Assembly: GCA_959607715.1 (NCBI GenBank)
Contig: CAUHNN010000018.1
Span: forward strand, 1 to 27,101
DNA: 27,101 bases
Reading direction: 5' to 3'
Source: an uncultured Eggerthella sp.
GTDB taxonomy: Bacteria; Actinomycetota; Coriobacteriia; Coriobacteriales; Eggerthellaceae
The position numbers and the translations under genes were made by a program. Positions 1-6,388 of the stretch are shown piece after piece. A model generated the notes under the pieces. The model was not told the origin of the DNA, ran no database searches, and saw nothing but the letters and a program-made list of their open reading frames with translations. How positions within the stretch are numbered: position 1 is the stretch's first letter; every line of letters begins with the position of its first letter.

Positions 1-53
1 GAGGCCGCCTAGAGGTTATGATTTAACGCGTCCAAGTTTTGGGGCGCAGTTCA
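1..53 (-). mobile_element. Terminus of an IS3-family (IS150-type) insertion sequence, body lies outside the window
   Basis: Read on the minus strand from base 53, the sequence begins TGAACTGCGCCCCAAAAC and continues TTGGACGCG, which resembles the terminal repeat of IS150-type IS3 elements (TGTACTGC-CCC-TTGGAC). The same 53 bases occur inverted at 27049-27101, and identity stops exactly at this TGAACT edge (base 54 differs from its partner). Because left and right ends of an IS differ beyond the short terminal repeat, 53 identical bases mean that both window ends are the same IS end. No transposase is visible here; the family assignment rests on the terminus only. Confidence 0.72.
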
Positions 54-103
54 ATTCGCTGGATCATCCCCGGGTCCGTTTGTTTCATGGGCGGTTTGCC
101 CAC
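54..103. other. Short spacer between the IS edge and the metal permease gene
   Basis: This 50-base gap follows the stop codon of the leftward metal permease gene. It holds a small GGGC/GCCC hairpin (near 89-101) without a T-run, so termination here is doubtful. The IS inserted almost directly behind the permease gene without truncating it. Confidence 0.5.
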
Positions 104-1048
104 CTAGATGAAGGCGATGCCGATCGCCTCGATGGCCAGGCCCCAGGCGACGCCGGTGGCGAAGAGGCCGACGAGGATCGCCACGTTCTGCTTGGCGCTG
201 TGGTTTTCCGCGAACAAAACCAGAAGGCCGATGCCGGCCGACACGAGCAGGCCCGAGATCATGGCGCCGGTTCCGAGCATCCCATCGAGGTAGAGCTGGG
301 TGATCACGACGCTTGCGCCGCAGTTGGGTATGAGGCCCACCAACGCCGAGACGAAGATGGCGATACTGGGATTCATCGTCAGGAACTGGGCGAGGGCCTC
401 TTCGCCGGCGGTTTCCATCACGGCGACGAGAGCGAGCGAGATCAGGAAGATGATGGCCGTCACTTGAAGGGTGTGCTTGGTGGCGCTGAAGATCACGTTT
501 CTCCAAGTGTTCGTCGTTTCTGAAACCGTGCACGAGGAGTTGTGGCAGTGATGGTGGGAGAAGGTCTCGTCGAGCGCGGTGTGCTCGTGCTCGTGGCCAT
601 GATCGTGACTCTCGGAGATGCCCTGTTCCTTCAGGGCGGAGCGAAGGCGCAGTCGAAGGAAGCCGTCGATGGCGAAGCCCATGATCATGCCGATGGCGAT
701 CTTGATGCCGATGATCGAAGCGATCACGACGGGATCGACGCGCTCGGCGATGAAGATGGGCAGCATCTCATCTGAAGTCGAGAGGAAAATGGCGAAGAGG
801 GTGCCGAGCGTGATGGCTCGACTGGAGAAGAGGGCCGACCCCGCTGCCGAGAACCCACATTGGGGGACGGCTCCCAGAAGCGCTCCGACGAAGGGTCCGG
901 CTACGCCGGCCTTGCGGATGGCGATGGCTGCTTTATCCCCGATCTTGTGCTCGAGCACCTCGAGAAGCAGATAGGTCGCGAAAAGAAACGGAATGAGGTA
1001 CAAGGTGTCCTCGAGCGCATGTTCGACCAAATGGGTAATGAGTTCCAT
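104..1048 (-). CDS. Putative 10-TM heavy-metal (manganese-type) permease, ArsP_2 family
   Basis: This 314-residue, very hydrophobic membrane protein resembles the 'putative manganese transporter / 10TM heavy-metal exporter' family (ArsP_2). Two related halves are visible: residues 56-76 contain GALLGAVPQCGFSAAGS and residues 235-256 contain ALVGLIPNCGASVV, so a PxCG motif sits in a membrane segment of each half. Between them, residues 147-168 form a His-rich cytoplasmic or external loop (HDHGHEHEH and SHHHCH) expected to bind Zn, Mn or a similar cation. The ATG lies 6 bases after the stop of the upstream Fur-family gene, with an AAAGG about 11 bases before it, so the two genes form an operon under metal control. 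Metal identity and transport direction cannot be read from sequence; family names in databases are themselves tentative. Confidence 0.8.
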   Translation of the reverse strand: MELITHLVEHALEDTLYLIPFLFATYLLLEVLEHKIGDKAAIAIRKAGVAGPFVGALLGAVPQCGFSAAGSALFSSRAITLGTLFAIFLSTSDEMLPIFIAERVDPVVIASIIGIKIAIGMIMGFAIDGFLRLRLRSALKEQGISESHDHGHEHEHTALDETFSHHHCHNSSCTVSETTNTWRNVIFSATKHTLQVTAIIFLISLALVAVMETAGEEALAQFLTMNPSIAIFVSALVGLIPNCGASVVITQLYLDGMLGTGAMISGLLVSAGIGLLVLFAENHSAKQNVAILVGLFATGVAWGLAIEAIGIAFI

Positions 1049-1054
1049 GGGTGG

Positions 1055-1480
1055 CTACGCCTTTCGCTGCTCGCGCTCGAAGCATTCTTCGCAGAGGCCG
1101 TAGAGCACGGTTTTGACGGGGTTGATGCTGACGTGGTGGCTTTCGATGGCATGCTCGTAGAGCTTTTGGAGCTCGCTGCAGTCGATGGGGGAAAGGTCGC
1201 CGCACGATTCGCATTTGAGGAAGAAGTAGACGCCTTCAGGGGCGTCGGGGAGGTAGCGGTAGCTGACCGACTGGGATCCTTCGATGCTCGTTCGGGCGAT
1301 GATGCCTTCGTCCTCGAGCCTGTCGAGGTTGCGGTAGATCGTCGCGGTGCTTACCTTGGCCCCCTGTTCGGCGAGGGTTCGTGCGATGTCTTTACTGGTG
1401 ATGAAAGGGCCCTTATGGGTGCGGATGCACTCGAGGATGAGCTCCTTTTGCCTTGTTTTGTATTGGCGGGTATCGCTCAC
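1055..1480 (-). CDS. Fur-family metalloregulator (Fur/Zur/Mur type)
   Basis: The product is 141 residues from a GTG start at 1480, typical Fur length. An N-terminal winged-helix domain (about 8-80) includes the recognition-helix region STATIYRNLDRLEDEG (44-59), and a C-terminal dimerisation domain carries two CxxC pairs, C90/C93 and C130/C133, the structural zinc site of the family. The usual HxHxxC histidines before the first pair are replaced (VYFFLKC), so the regulatory metal site is unusual; H115/H116 remain. A longer reading frame from TTG at 1525 exists, but that codon is inside the predicted operator and next to the predicted transcription start, so it is disfavoured. The gene is first in an operon with the metal permease and is probably autoregulated by the palindrome at 1524-1544. 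It cannot be assigned to Fe, Zn or Mn from sequence. Confidence 0.88.
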   Translation of the reverse strand: MSDTRQYKTRQKELILECIRTHKGPFITSKDIARTLAEQGAKVSTATIYRNLDRLEDEGIIARTSIEGSQSVSYRYLPDAPEGVYFFLKCESCGDLSPIDCSELQKLYEHAIESHHVSINPVKTVLYGLCEECFEREQRKA

Positions 1481-1493
1481 GTTCGCTTTTCGC

Positions 1494-1516
1494 CATCCTT
1501 CAACGAGCTCGGGATA
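1494..1516. repeat. Possible dispersed palindromic repeat unit (CATCC...GGGATA)
   Basis: The + strand reads CATCCTTCAACGAGC then TCGGGATA, a short imperfect palindrome (CGAGCTCG core, ATCC/GGAT edges). In translation it gives the peptide YPELVEG, a hallmark of short dispersed repeats seen around genes in many bacteria. Only one copy is present in the window, so repeat status is inferred. Confidence 0.3.
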
Positions 1517-1523
1517 TCGAGAC

Positions 1524-1544
1524 AAATGAAAACCGTTCTCATTT
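1524..1544. promoter_or_regulatory. Fur/Zur-type operator, 10-1-10 palindrome
   Basis: The left half AAATGAAAAC (1524-1533) and right half GTTCTCATTT (1535-1544) flank one central base, and 9 of 10 positions pair. The palindrome overlaps the -10 element and probable transcription start of the Fur-family gene, the expected position for a repressor site. A second, weaker palindrome (TGAGA-AAAAG-TCTCA, 1575-1589) lies just upstream of the -35 element. Confidence 0.72.
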
Positions 1545-1568
1545 TAGGAAGGCGAAGTGCCCTGTCAA
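1541..1568 (-). promoter_or_regulatory. Sigma-70-type promoter of the Fur/metal permease operon
   Basis: On the minus strand, TTGACA (1568-1563) is followed after 16 bases by TAAAAT (1546-1541). This near-consensus promoter places the start of transcription near 1534, inside the palindromic operator, which supports autorepression by the Fur-family product. Confidence 0.75.
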
Positions 1569-1707
1569 GGAAAATGAGAAAAAGTCTCAAAAAGAGAAGC
1601 GACCCGTCGGCGCGAGGTGCCTTTCGCTCCGGGAGGGAGCGGAGAGTGCGGGAGGGGGGCGGGTGATCGAGCGTCTCGGAGGGCGTTTGCGCTGGCAGAT
1701 CGTGCCG

Positions 1708-1944
1708 TCAGATCCGTTGATCGGAAGCGGGGGTGTCCTGCTCGTCTCTCTCGTCGTCGTCGGGCGTGCCCTTGTCCCTCTTCGATCGTGCGAGACGCTC
1801 CCAGGCTGAATCGGAGAGCATGAGCCCGCAACCGAGAATGAACCAGACGGCAGGATGAATGCCGAGAACGGGAGTCTGTCCTGCGAAGGCGGCTATTCCT
1901 ATGCACACGAGTATGAAGCCGATGATCGTCGAGGCGATCTTCAT
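1708..1944 (-). CDS. Small two-TM membrane protein of unknown function
   Basis: A 78-residue protein starts at ATG 1944, preceded by a good AAGGAG ribosome binding site seven bases away; an upstream in-frame ATG at 2022 has no such support. Residues about 3-22 (IASTIIGFILVCIGIAAFAG) and 30-45 are membrane segments. The tail (about 50-78) is highly charged and Asp/Glu-rich. I do not recognise the family. It lies divergently from the DUF4190-type gene. The strong Shine-Dalgarno and sensible topology support a real gene. Confidence 0.65.
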   Translation of the reverse strand: MKIASTIIGFILVCIGIAAFAGQTPVLGIHPAVWFILGCGLMLSDSAWERLARSKRDKGTPDDDERDEQDTPASDQRI

Positions 1945-2144
1945 GGTGCGCTCTCCTTTGAAAACGGTCGATTGGGCCGGGCGATTCAATGATAGTCCAG
2001 GGTTTTCCCGTTGGCGGGTCAATCGGGGAATTGTCGGGGTGGGCGAGGTAGCGGTATGGGATACTTTTTTCTGTGAGTATATGAATGACGTGCATGGCCC
2101 TTCAGGGGAAAGGGCGCAGTGCGCAGATAGTGAAGGGGGCTGCC

Positions 2145-3389
2145 ATGAACGAAAATGAAACCGGCGCCAACGTCAATCGGCCGATCGATGGGCCCGCTCA
2201 GGATCCGGCTTCGAATCCCGGTCCCGCTCCGGCACCCGCTCCGGGCCCGGCTCAACCCACCGCAACGCCCCAACCTGCTGCAGCGCCCCAACCCGCGCCC
2301 GCGCTCGCGCCCCAGCCGCAGGCCCAGCCCGCGCCTGCACCCCAGCCGCAGGCCCAGCCCGCGCCTCAGCCTCAGGCTCAGCCTGCACCCCAGCCCGCGC
2401 CCGCGCCTCAGCCTCAGGGCCAGCCTGCGCCCCAGCCGCAGCCGGGTTCTGCAGCGCCGGCGGGAAGCGGCGGCGGTCCCCAGCAGCCACCCAACGGGCC
2501 CGCTGCTGCGCCGCAGCAACCTGCCCCCGGCGCTCCTGCGCAAGGGGTCGGCGGGAAACCTCAGCCTTCCGGCAACCCAACGGGCGTCGGTCCTCTCGTC
2601 CTCGGCATCTTGGCCATCGTGTTCTGCTGGGTGCCTCTCGTGTCCATCATCCTCGGCATTCTCGCCATCGTGATGTCGGTGCGCTCCTCTCGGACCTTTG
2701 GGCCGAACGGCAAGACGAAGGCGGGCAAGATCTGCGGCATCGTCGGTTTGGTGCTTGCCGTCATCATCTGGATCATCACCATCGTAGGGGTTGTCGGGGC
2801 CATGTCCGTCGTCCAGGATTCCCCCTCGAGCAGCTCCTCTTCCACCACCAGCAGCTCATCTGCGTCGAGCGGTGTTGCTGATAGCGCCGAGGAGGCTGAA
2901 GTCGAGGCGCTTGCGGTGGCGGAGCTCGATAAGTACGTCAATCCCGACGATGCCTTGAAGAGTTCGCTTGCCAAAGAGCTCGACGACGAGTTCTACGACG
3001 ATTACGAAGTGAGGCTCAAGGATATCGGCATCGATTCGAAGGACGTCGCCTCATGGATGTTCGATGGCGTGAGCTACCGGATCGACTCCGTGTACGTGAA
3101 TAGCGACGGCACCGCCACCGTCTACGCCGACATCGAATCGAAGGATTCGTACGCCCTCATGTCCACCTTCTATGACGAGGGGAGCGCTTACTTCGACACG
3201 AAGGAGGGCAAGGTTTTGAGCGACTCTGCCGCAGCCAAGAAGATCGGCGCCCTCTTCCAGGAGGCAATGGACAGCACCACAAAGACCACATCCTTCTTCG
3301 CCGCCATGGAATTCACCAAGAAGGGCGGTACGTGGGTGATCGACCAGGACGAATGGGAAGATCAGCTCGACTGCGTGTTCTACCTCTGA
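2145..3389 (+). CDS. Pro/Ala/Gln-rich DUF4190-type membrane protein with C-terminal extracytoplasmic domain
   Basis: The 414-residue protein starts at ATG 2145 behind AAGGGGG; the frame is open further upstream but without a better start. Residues about 20-140 are low complexity, dominated by repeated PQPQAQPAP units. A DUF4190-like pair of helical segments follows (about 147-177, GILAIVFCWVPLVSIILG; about 196-220), joined by a loop with the family-typical GPNGKTKAGKICGIVG. A Ser/Thr linker (about 227-244) leads to a 170-residue soluble C-terminal domain rich in Asp, Lys and Tyr that I do not recognise. By topology the Pro-rich tail is probably cytoplasmic and the C-terminal domain outside. 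Such proteins are common and uncharacterised in actinobacteria; an envelope or signalling role is inference. Confidence 0.85.
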   Translation: MNENETGANVNRPIDGPAQDPASNPGPAPAPAPGPAQPTATPQPAAAPQPAPALAPQPQAQPAPAPQPQAQPAPQPQAQPAPQPAPAPQPQGQPAPQPQPGSAAPAGSGGGPQQPPNGPAAAPQQPAPGAPAQGVGGKPQPSGNPTGVGPLVLGILAIVFCWVPLVSIILGILAIVMSVRSSRTFGPNGKTKAGKICGIVGLVLAVIIWIITIVGVVGAMSVVQDSPSSSSSSTTSSSSASSGVADSAEEAEVEALAVAELDKYVNPDDALKSSLAKELDDEFYDDYEVRLKDIGIDSKDVASWMFDGVSYRIDSVYVNSDGTATVYADIESKDSYALMSTFYDEGSAYFDTKEGKVLSDSAAAKKIGALFQEAMDSTTKTTSFFAAMEFTKKGGTWVIDQDEWEDQLDCVFYL

Positions 3390-3419
3390 TAGATTCATCT
3401 GCCGATCGAAGCTATTCCA

Positions 3420-3470
3420 AAGGCCTCCCGCCCCCTCTTCGACGTTGTCGCGGGGGCGGGAGGCCTTTTC
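3420..3470 (+). terminator. Strong intrinsic terminator after the DUF4190-type gene
   Basis: A 16-bp perfect stem pairs 3420-3435 (AAGGCCTCCCGCCCCC) with 3452-3467, with a 16-base loop and a short T-run (TTTT) at its 3' edge. It ends transcription of the upstream gene and insulates the flippase gene. Confidence 0.85.
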
Positions 3471-3559
3471 GGTTCCCGCGATCCTGCGCTCGGTGAAGCG
3501 CGTTCATGCATCTTTCCTGTTCCCCTTGTGAACGGGCTGGTGCGCGCAGGGGCGGGCTT

Positions 3560-3565
3560 TATAAT
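3560..3565 (+). promoter_or_regulatory. Candidate -10 element of the flippase gene
   Basis: A perfect TATAAT stands in a GC-rich spacer 80 bases before the flippase ATG. The hexamer 17 bases upstream (CTGGTG, 3537-3542) is a poor -35 match, so the promoter may need an activator or be an extended type. Confidence 0.45.
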
Positions 3566-3644
3566 CGAGCTGCGCAGTCAATACGGCTGCGTTTTGCGTT
3601 ACTGCCGTTCATCGGCGCTTCGAGGGGGTTTATCCGGAAAGCTT

Positions 3645-5177
3645 ATGCAGAACAACCGCGGCAAGCACTCATCTCAGCATGGATCTTTGGGCGATCGCGT
3701 GCGTCGACTGACGCCGAAGCGCACTTCCCGGAAAAGCCCATCGGCGTGGGCTCCTGGCTATGACGACGCGCGCGCATATTCGCGCGACGGGTACGAATTC
3801 CGCCAGGATCAGCGCAGGCCTCGCAAGCAGAACGTCGTTACGCGGGCGGTGAACGAATGGTGCAATCGTCTCCTCGGGGCGGTTTCGGAGGGGACGCTCG
3901 ATCAGGAGGCCGAATACGCCTCCCATCGCACGACGCGCGATTACATCTGCAACACGATCGGCACGGGCGCCTGGGGCATGGTCTTTCCCTTCCTCACTAT
4001 CGTCGTTACCCAGCTTTGCGGCGTCGAGCAGGCCGGTATGTTCTCGATGGCCTTCGTCGTCGGCTCCCTGCTCATGATCGTCGCAAACTACGGCGCGCGC
4101 ACCTATCAGGTCTCCGACCTGTCTGAGCGCCATTCGTTTTTCGATTACCAGATCAATCGCTGGCTTACGTGCGTGGCGATGCTTCTCGTCGCGATTGCGT
4201 ACTGTTCTTTCAGGGGCTACGACCCCTACATGTTCACCATCTGCATGGGCGTGTGCGTCTACAAGATGATCGATGGCCTTGCCGACGTGTACGAAGGCCG
4301 CTTGCAGCAGATGGACAAGCTCTACCTTGCCGGCATTTCCCAGGCGGTTCGTTCCGTTGTCGTGTTCGTGGTGTTTTCCCTCGTGCTCCTGGTCACGCGC
4401 GATGTCGGGGTGGCCAGTATCGCCATGGCCGTCGCGGCCGTCGCGTCGTTCGTGGTTCTGACGTTCCCGTTGGCCATTTTCGAAACGCCTCACTGCCGCA
4501 TATGGAGCATCGAGAGCGTGACGGGACTGTTCAAGGAATGCTTCCCCGTGTTCATCGCGTTGTTCATGTACGCCCTCATCGACAACATGCCTAAGTTCGT
4601 CATGGAGGGTGTGCTGTCCTACGACAACCAGCTCTACTTCAATGCCCTGTACTTCCCCGCGCAGGCCATCCTTCTGACGGTCGGCTTCATCTACAAGCCC
4701 CTGCTTGTCCGCATGGCGCAGATGTGGGCGGACGAAGAGAAGCGCCGCCGTTTCGATATCGTGATCTTCACCATCGTCGGCGTGGTGGTAGCGCTTACGC
4801 TTTTCGTGATGTTCATCATGGGATGGATCGGCATTCCCATCATGAGTTTCATGTACGGGGTCGATTTCGAGCAGTTCCGCGGCCTGAGCTTCATCATGAT
4901 CGCCGCCGGAGGCGTCACGGCCGTCATAGATTTCATCTACCAGGTCATCACGGTGCTGCGTCGCCAGGGGTCGGTCATGAAGCTCTACGTGATAACCTTC
5001 GGCTTCTCCCTGTTCGTCCCCATTCTTCTCATCGATTTCACCGGCTTGCCCGGCGCCGTTATCGGCTATTTGATCGTCATGACGATTCTGCTGGTGCTGC
5101 TGGTCTGGGAGTACATCTCTATTCGCCTTGAGCTGCATCGTGGACAGGCGCAGAAGGCTCCTTCCCGCGAGGCGTAA
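3645..5177 (+). CDS. MOP-superfamily lipid-linked oligosaccharide/polysaccharide flippase (Wzx-like)
   Basis: From ATG 3645 the product is 510 residues: a basic, Arg/Lys-rich cytoplasmic N-terminus of about 95 residues, then 12-14 hydrophobic segments starting near TRDYICNTIGTGAWGMVFPF and ending at LVVLLVWEYISIRLEL-like sequence. This arrangement fits the polysaccharide biosynthesis/Wzx-MurJ-like (MOP) exporters that flip undecaprenyl-linked sugars. The long basic N-terminal extension is unusual for Wzx. The same frame is open back to 3528, but ATG 3645 follows a GGAAAG and is the most sensible start. The 3' end overlaps the convergent PAP2 gene by 59 bases. The substrate is unknown; there are no glycosyltransferases in the window. 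Confidence 0.75.
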   Translation: MQNNRGKHSSQHGSLGDRVRRLTPKRTSRKSPSAWAPGYDDARAYSRDGYEFRQDQRRPRKQNVVTRAVNEWCNRLLGAVSEGTLDQEAEYASHRTTRDYICNTIGTGAWGMVFPFLTIVVTQLCGVEQAGMFSMAFVVGSLLMIVANYGARTYQVSDLSERHSFFDYQINRWLTCVAMLLVAIAYCSFRGYDPYMFTICMGVCVYKMIDGLADVYEGRLQQMDKLYLAGISQAVRSVVVFVVFSLVLLVTRDVGVASIAMAVAAVASFVVLTFPLAIFETPHCRIWSIESVTGLFKECFPVFIALFMYALIDNMPKFVMEGVLSYDNQLYFNALYFPAQAILLTVGFIYKPLLVRMAQMWADEEKRRRFDIVIFTIVGVVVALTLFVMFIMGWIGIPIMSFMYGVDFEQFRGLSFIMIAAGGVTAVIDFIYQVITVLRRQGSVMKLYVITFGFSLFVPILLIDFTGLPGAVIGYLIVMTILLVLLVWEYISIRLELHRGQAQKAPSREA

Positions 5178-5814
5178 GGAGCAGCGGCGCGATCGTCTTC
5201 GTGTAGATGGTCAGCCACGCCAACGAAACGCAGAAGCCGGCGATGACGTCGGAGGCGAAATGAACGCCTAGGTACACGCGACTTACGCCGATCAGGATGA
5301 TGACGAGCCCGAACCCTAGGCAGCACCAGGTTCTCAGGGCACGGCTTTTGCCTGAGTGCCAGATCAACCAGATCAAAAGCCCGAAGAACGCCATCGCGGC
5401 CATGGAGTGGCCTGAAGGGAAGCTGAAGCCTGTTTCAACGACGAGGTTGAAGCCTTCGGGTCGAGGGCGCTGAACGATTTCCTTGAGGACGAGGTTCAGG
5501 ATGACGACGAGGCCGAGGTTGACCGCGCAGCACATTCCCGGGCGTCTGCCAGGGGCGAAGGCGACGATCACGAGCAGGAGTACGAGCAGGACGACGGGGG
5601 AGGCGAGCGCTGAGAGGCCTTCCATGATGGGCGTAAGCTCATCGCCGCGCAGGGCGTCAACGAGGACGAGATAAGCGAGTTGGTCGATGCGCATGAGCTC
5701 GCCCTCGAGAACGTCTTCGAGCAGTAAGACGAACACGATGACGCAGCATGCGATGATGACGGGGCGACGGTTCCTGACGATGAGGGATCCGAGTCGTTGA
5801 GCGGTAGAGCGCAT
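5119..5814 (-). CDS. PAP2-family membrane phosphatase (PgpB/BcrC-like)
   Basis: The 231-residue integral membrane protein carries all three motifs of the PAP2/lipid phosphate phosphatase signature: K111-x6-R118-P119 (KEIVQRPRP), PSGH at 133-136 and SRVYLGVHFASD at 178-189, with catalytic H136 and H185 and supporting R179 and D189. Six hydrophobic segments are visible. Likely substrates are undecaprenyl diphosphate or phosphatidylglycerol phosphate. ATG 5814 follows AAGGA at suitable spacing. Its last 59 bases overlap the end of the convergent flippase gene, so the two transcripts form complementary 3' ends. Presence of a second Und-PP phosphatase candidate (UppP) 600 bases away suggests redundancy in lipid carrier recycling. 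Confidence 0.9.
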   Translation of the reverse strand: MRSTAQRLGSLIVRNRRPVIIACCVIVFVLLLEDVLEGELMRIDQLAYLVLVDALRGDELTPIMEGLSALASPVVLLVLLLVIVAFAPGRRPGMCCAVNLGLVVILNLVLKEIVQRPRPEGFNLVVETGFSFPSGHSMAAMAFFGLLIWLIWHSGKSRALRTWCCLGFGLVIILIGVSRVYLGVHFASDVIAGFCVSLAWLTIYTKTIAPLLLTPRGKEPSAPVHDAAQGE

Positions 5815-5887
5815 GGGGTTCCTTGCGAAGGACGAGGGTTCAATACGGAAGGGGGCCGGTCACGTGGCATCAGGGCCCTGCGGCGAT

Positions 5888-5927
5888 CCTTATCGTAGGG
5901 CATCGATGGCGGCGCGCCACGATAAGG
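5888..5927. repeat. Perfect 9-bp inverted repeat upstream of the PAP2 gene
   Basis: CCTTATCGT (5888-5896) and ACGATAAGG (5919-5927) are perfect inverted copies 22 bases apart, in the spacer between the PAP2 start and the tRNA terminator. It could be an operator or an RNA hairpin in the PAP2 leader; nothing identifies a binding protein. Confidence 0.45.
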
Positions 5928-5942
5928 TTGCTTGTTCGACAA

Positions 5943-5975
5943 CAAAAAAGAGCCACAACTCAATGCTGCGGCTCT
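5943..5975 (-). terminator. Intrinsic terminator of the tRNA-Gln/tRNA-Glu operon
   Basis: On the minus strand AGAGCCGCA (5975-5967) pairs with TGTGGCTCT (5957-5949), followed by six T residues (5948-5943). It lies 8 bases after the CCA of tRNA-Glu. Confidence 0.88.
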
Positions 5976-5982
5976 GAAAACT

Positions 5983-6059
5983 TGGTAGCCTCGATCGGAT
6001 TCGAACCGACGATCTCCGCCTTGAGAGGGCGGCGTCCTAAACCGCTAGACGACGAGGCC
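5983..6059 (-). tRNA. tRNA-Glu (anticodon CTC), CCA encoded
   Basis: The minus strand folds into a full cloverleaf: acceptor GGCCTCG/CGAGGCT, D arm GTCTAGCGGTTTAGGAC, anticodon stem CCGCC/GGCGG with loop CTCTCAA (anticodon CTC, reads GAG), T arm with TTCGAAT, discriminator A, then encoded CCA (5985-5983). It is the second tRNA of a two-gene operon and ends just before a terminator. Confidence 0.95.
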
Positions 6060-6071
6060 ATATGCGCAAAT

Positions 6072-6145
6072 TGGCTGGGGTGGAAGGAGTCGAACCCTCA
6101 CATACGGTACCAGAAACCGCTGTCCTACCATTAGACGACACCCCA
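6072..6145 (-). tRNA. tRNA-Gln (anticodon CTG), CCA encoded
   Basis: The cloverleaf has acceptor TGGGGTG/CACCCCA with the U1-A72 pair typical of tRNA-Gln, D arm GTCTAATGGTAGGAC, anticodon loop TTCTGGT (anticodon CTG, reads CAG), T loop TTCGACT, discriminator G and encoded CCA. It is transcribed first, 12 bases upstream of tRNA-Glu. Actinobacteria usually make Gln-tRNA through Glu-tRNA(Gln) and GatCAB, so pairing of the two tRNAs is biologically apt, though their adjacency is common. Confidence 0.95.
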
Positions 6146-6197
6146 ATGATCAGTGTTGCGATCTGCGGTGTTCCCTTTACCAAAGGCGCGAGTAGTT

Positions 6198-6226
6198 ATA
6201 TTAGAGATAGCCCCCTGATTCGTCAA
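6198..6226 (-). promoter_or_regulatory. Promoter of the tRNA-Gln/tRNA-Glu operon
   Basis: On the minus strand TTGACG (6226-6221) is followed after exactly 17 bases by TAATAT (6203-6198), with an A/T-rich stretch upstream (about 6228-6250) that resembles an UP element. It lies about 53 bases before tRNA-Gln, leaving a short precursor leader. Confidence 0.85.
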
Positions 6227-6302
6227 CCACTTTTTCGAAAAAAAGTTTCCGATCTTTCGGCTTCTTCGACGATGTGGTCTTTTGCTGTCTAGGGAAGATG
6301 CC

Positions 6303-6333
6303 TTGAGGGCGGGCGAGAGGGGAGCCGTACAAT
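6303..6333 (+). promoter_or_regulatory. Candidate promoter of uppP
   Basis: TACAAT (6328-6333) is a good -10; TTGAGG (6303-6308) lies 19 bases upstream, a slightly long spacer. It is about 55 bases before the GTG start. Confidence 0.45.
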
Positions 6334-6388
6334 AGAAGGCCGTCTGGTCCCCTTGTGTGTGAAGGGGACGTGAGAGGAAGGGTATCGC

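Noticed and set aside
1481..1525. TTG-initiated extension of the Fur-family protein
   Set aside because: The TTG overlaps the predicted operator and transcription start and adds a repeat-derived YPELVEG peptide outside the family fold.
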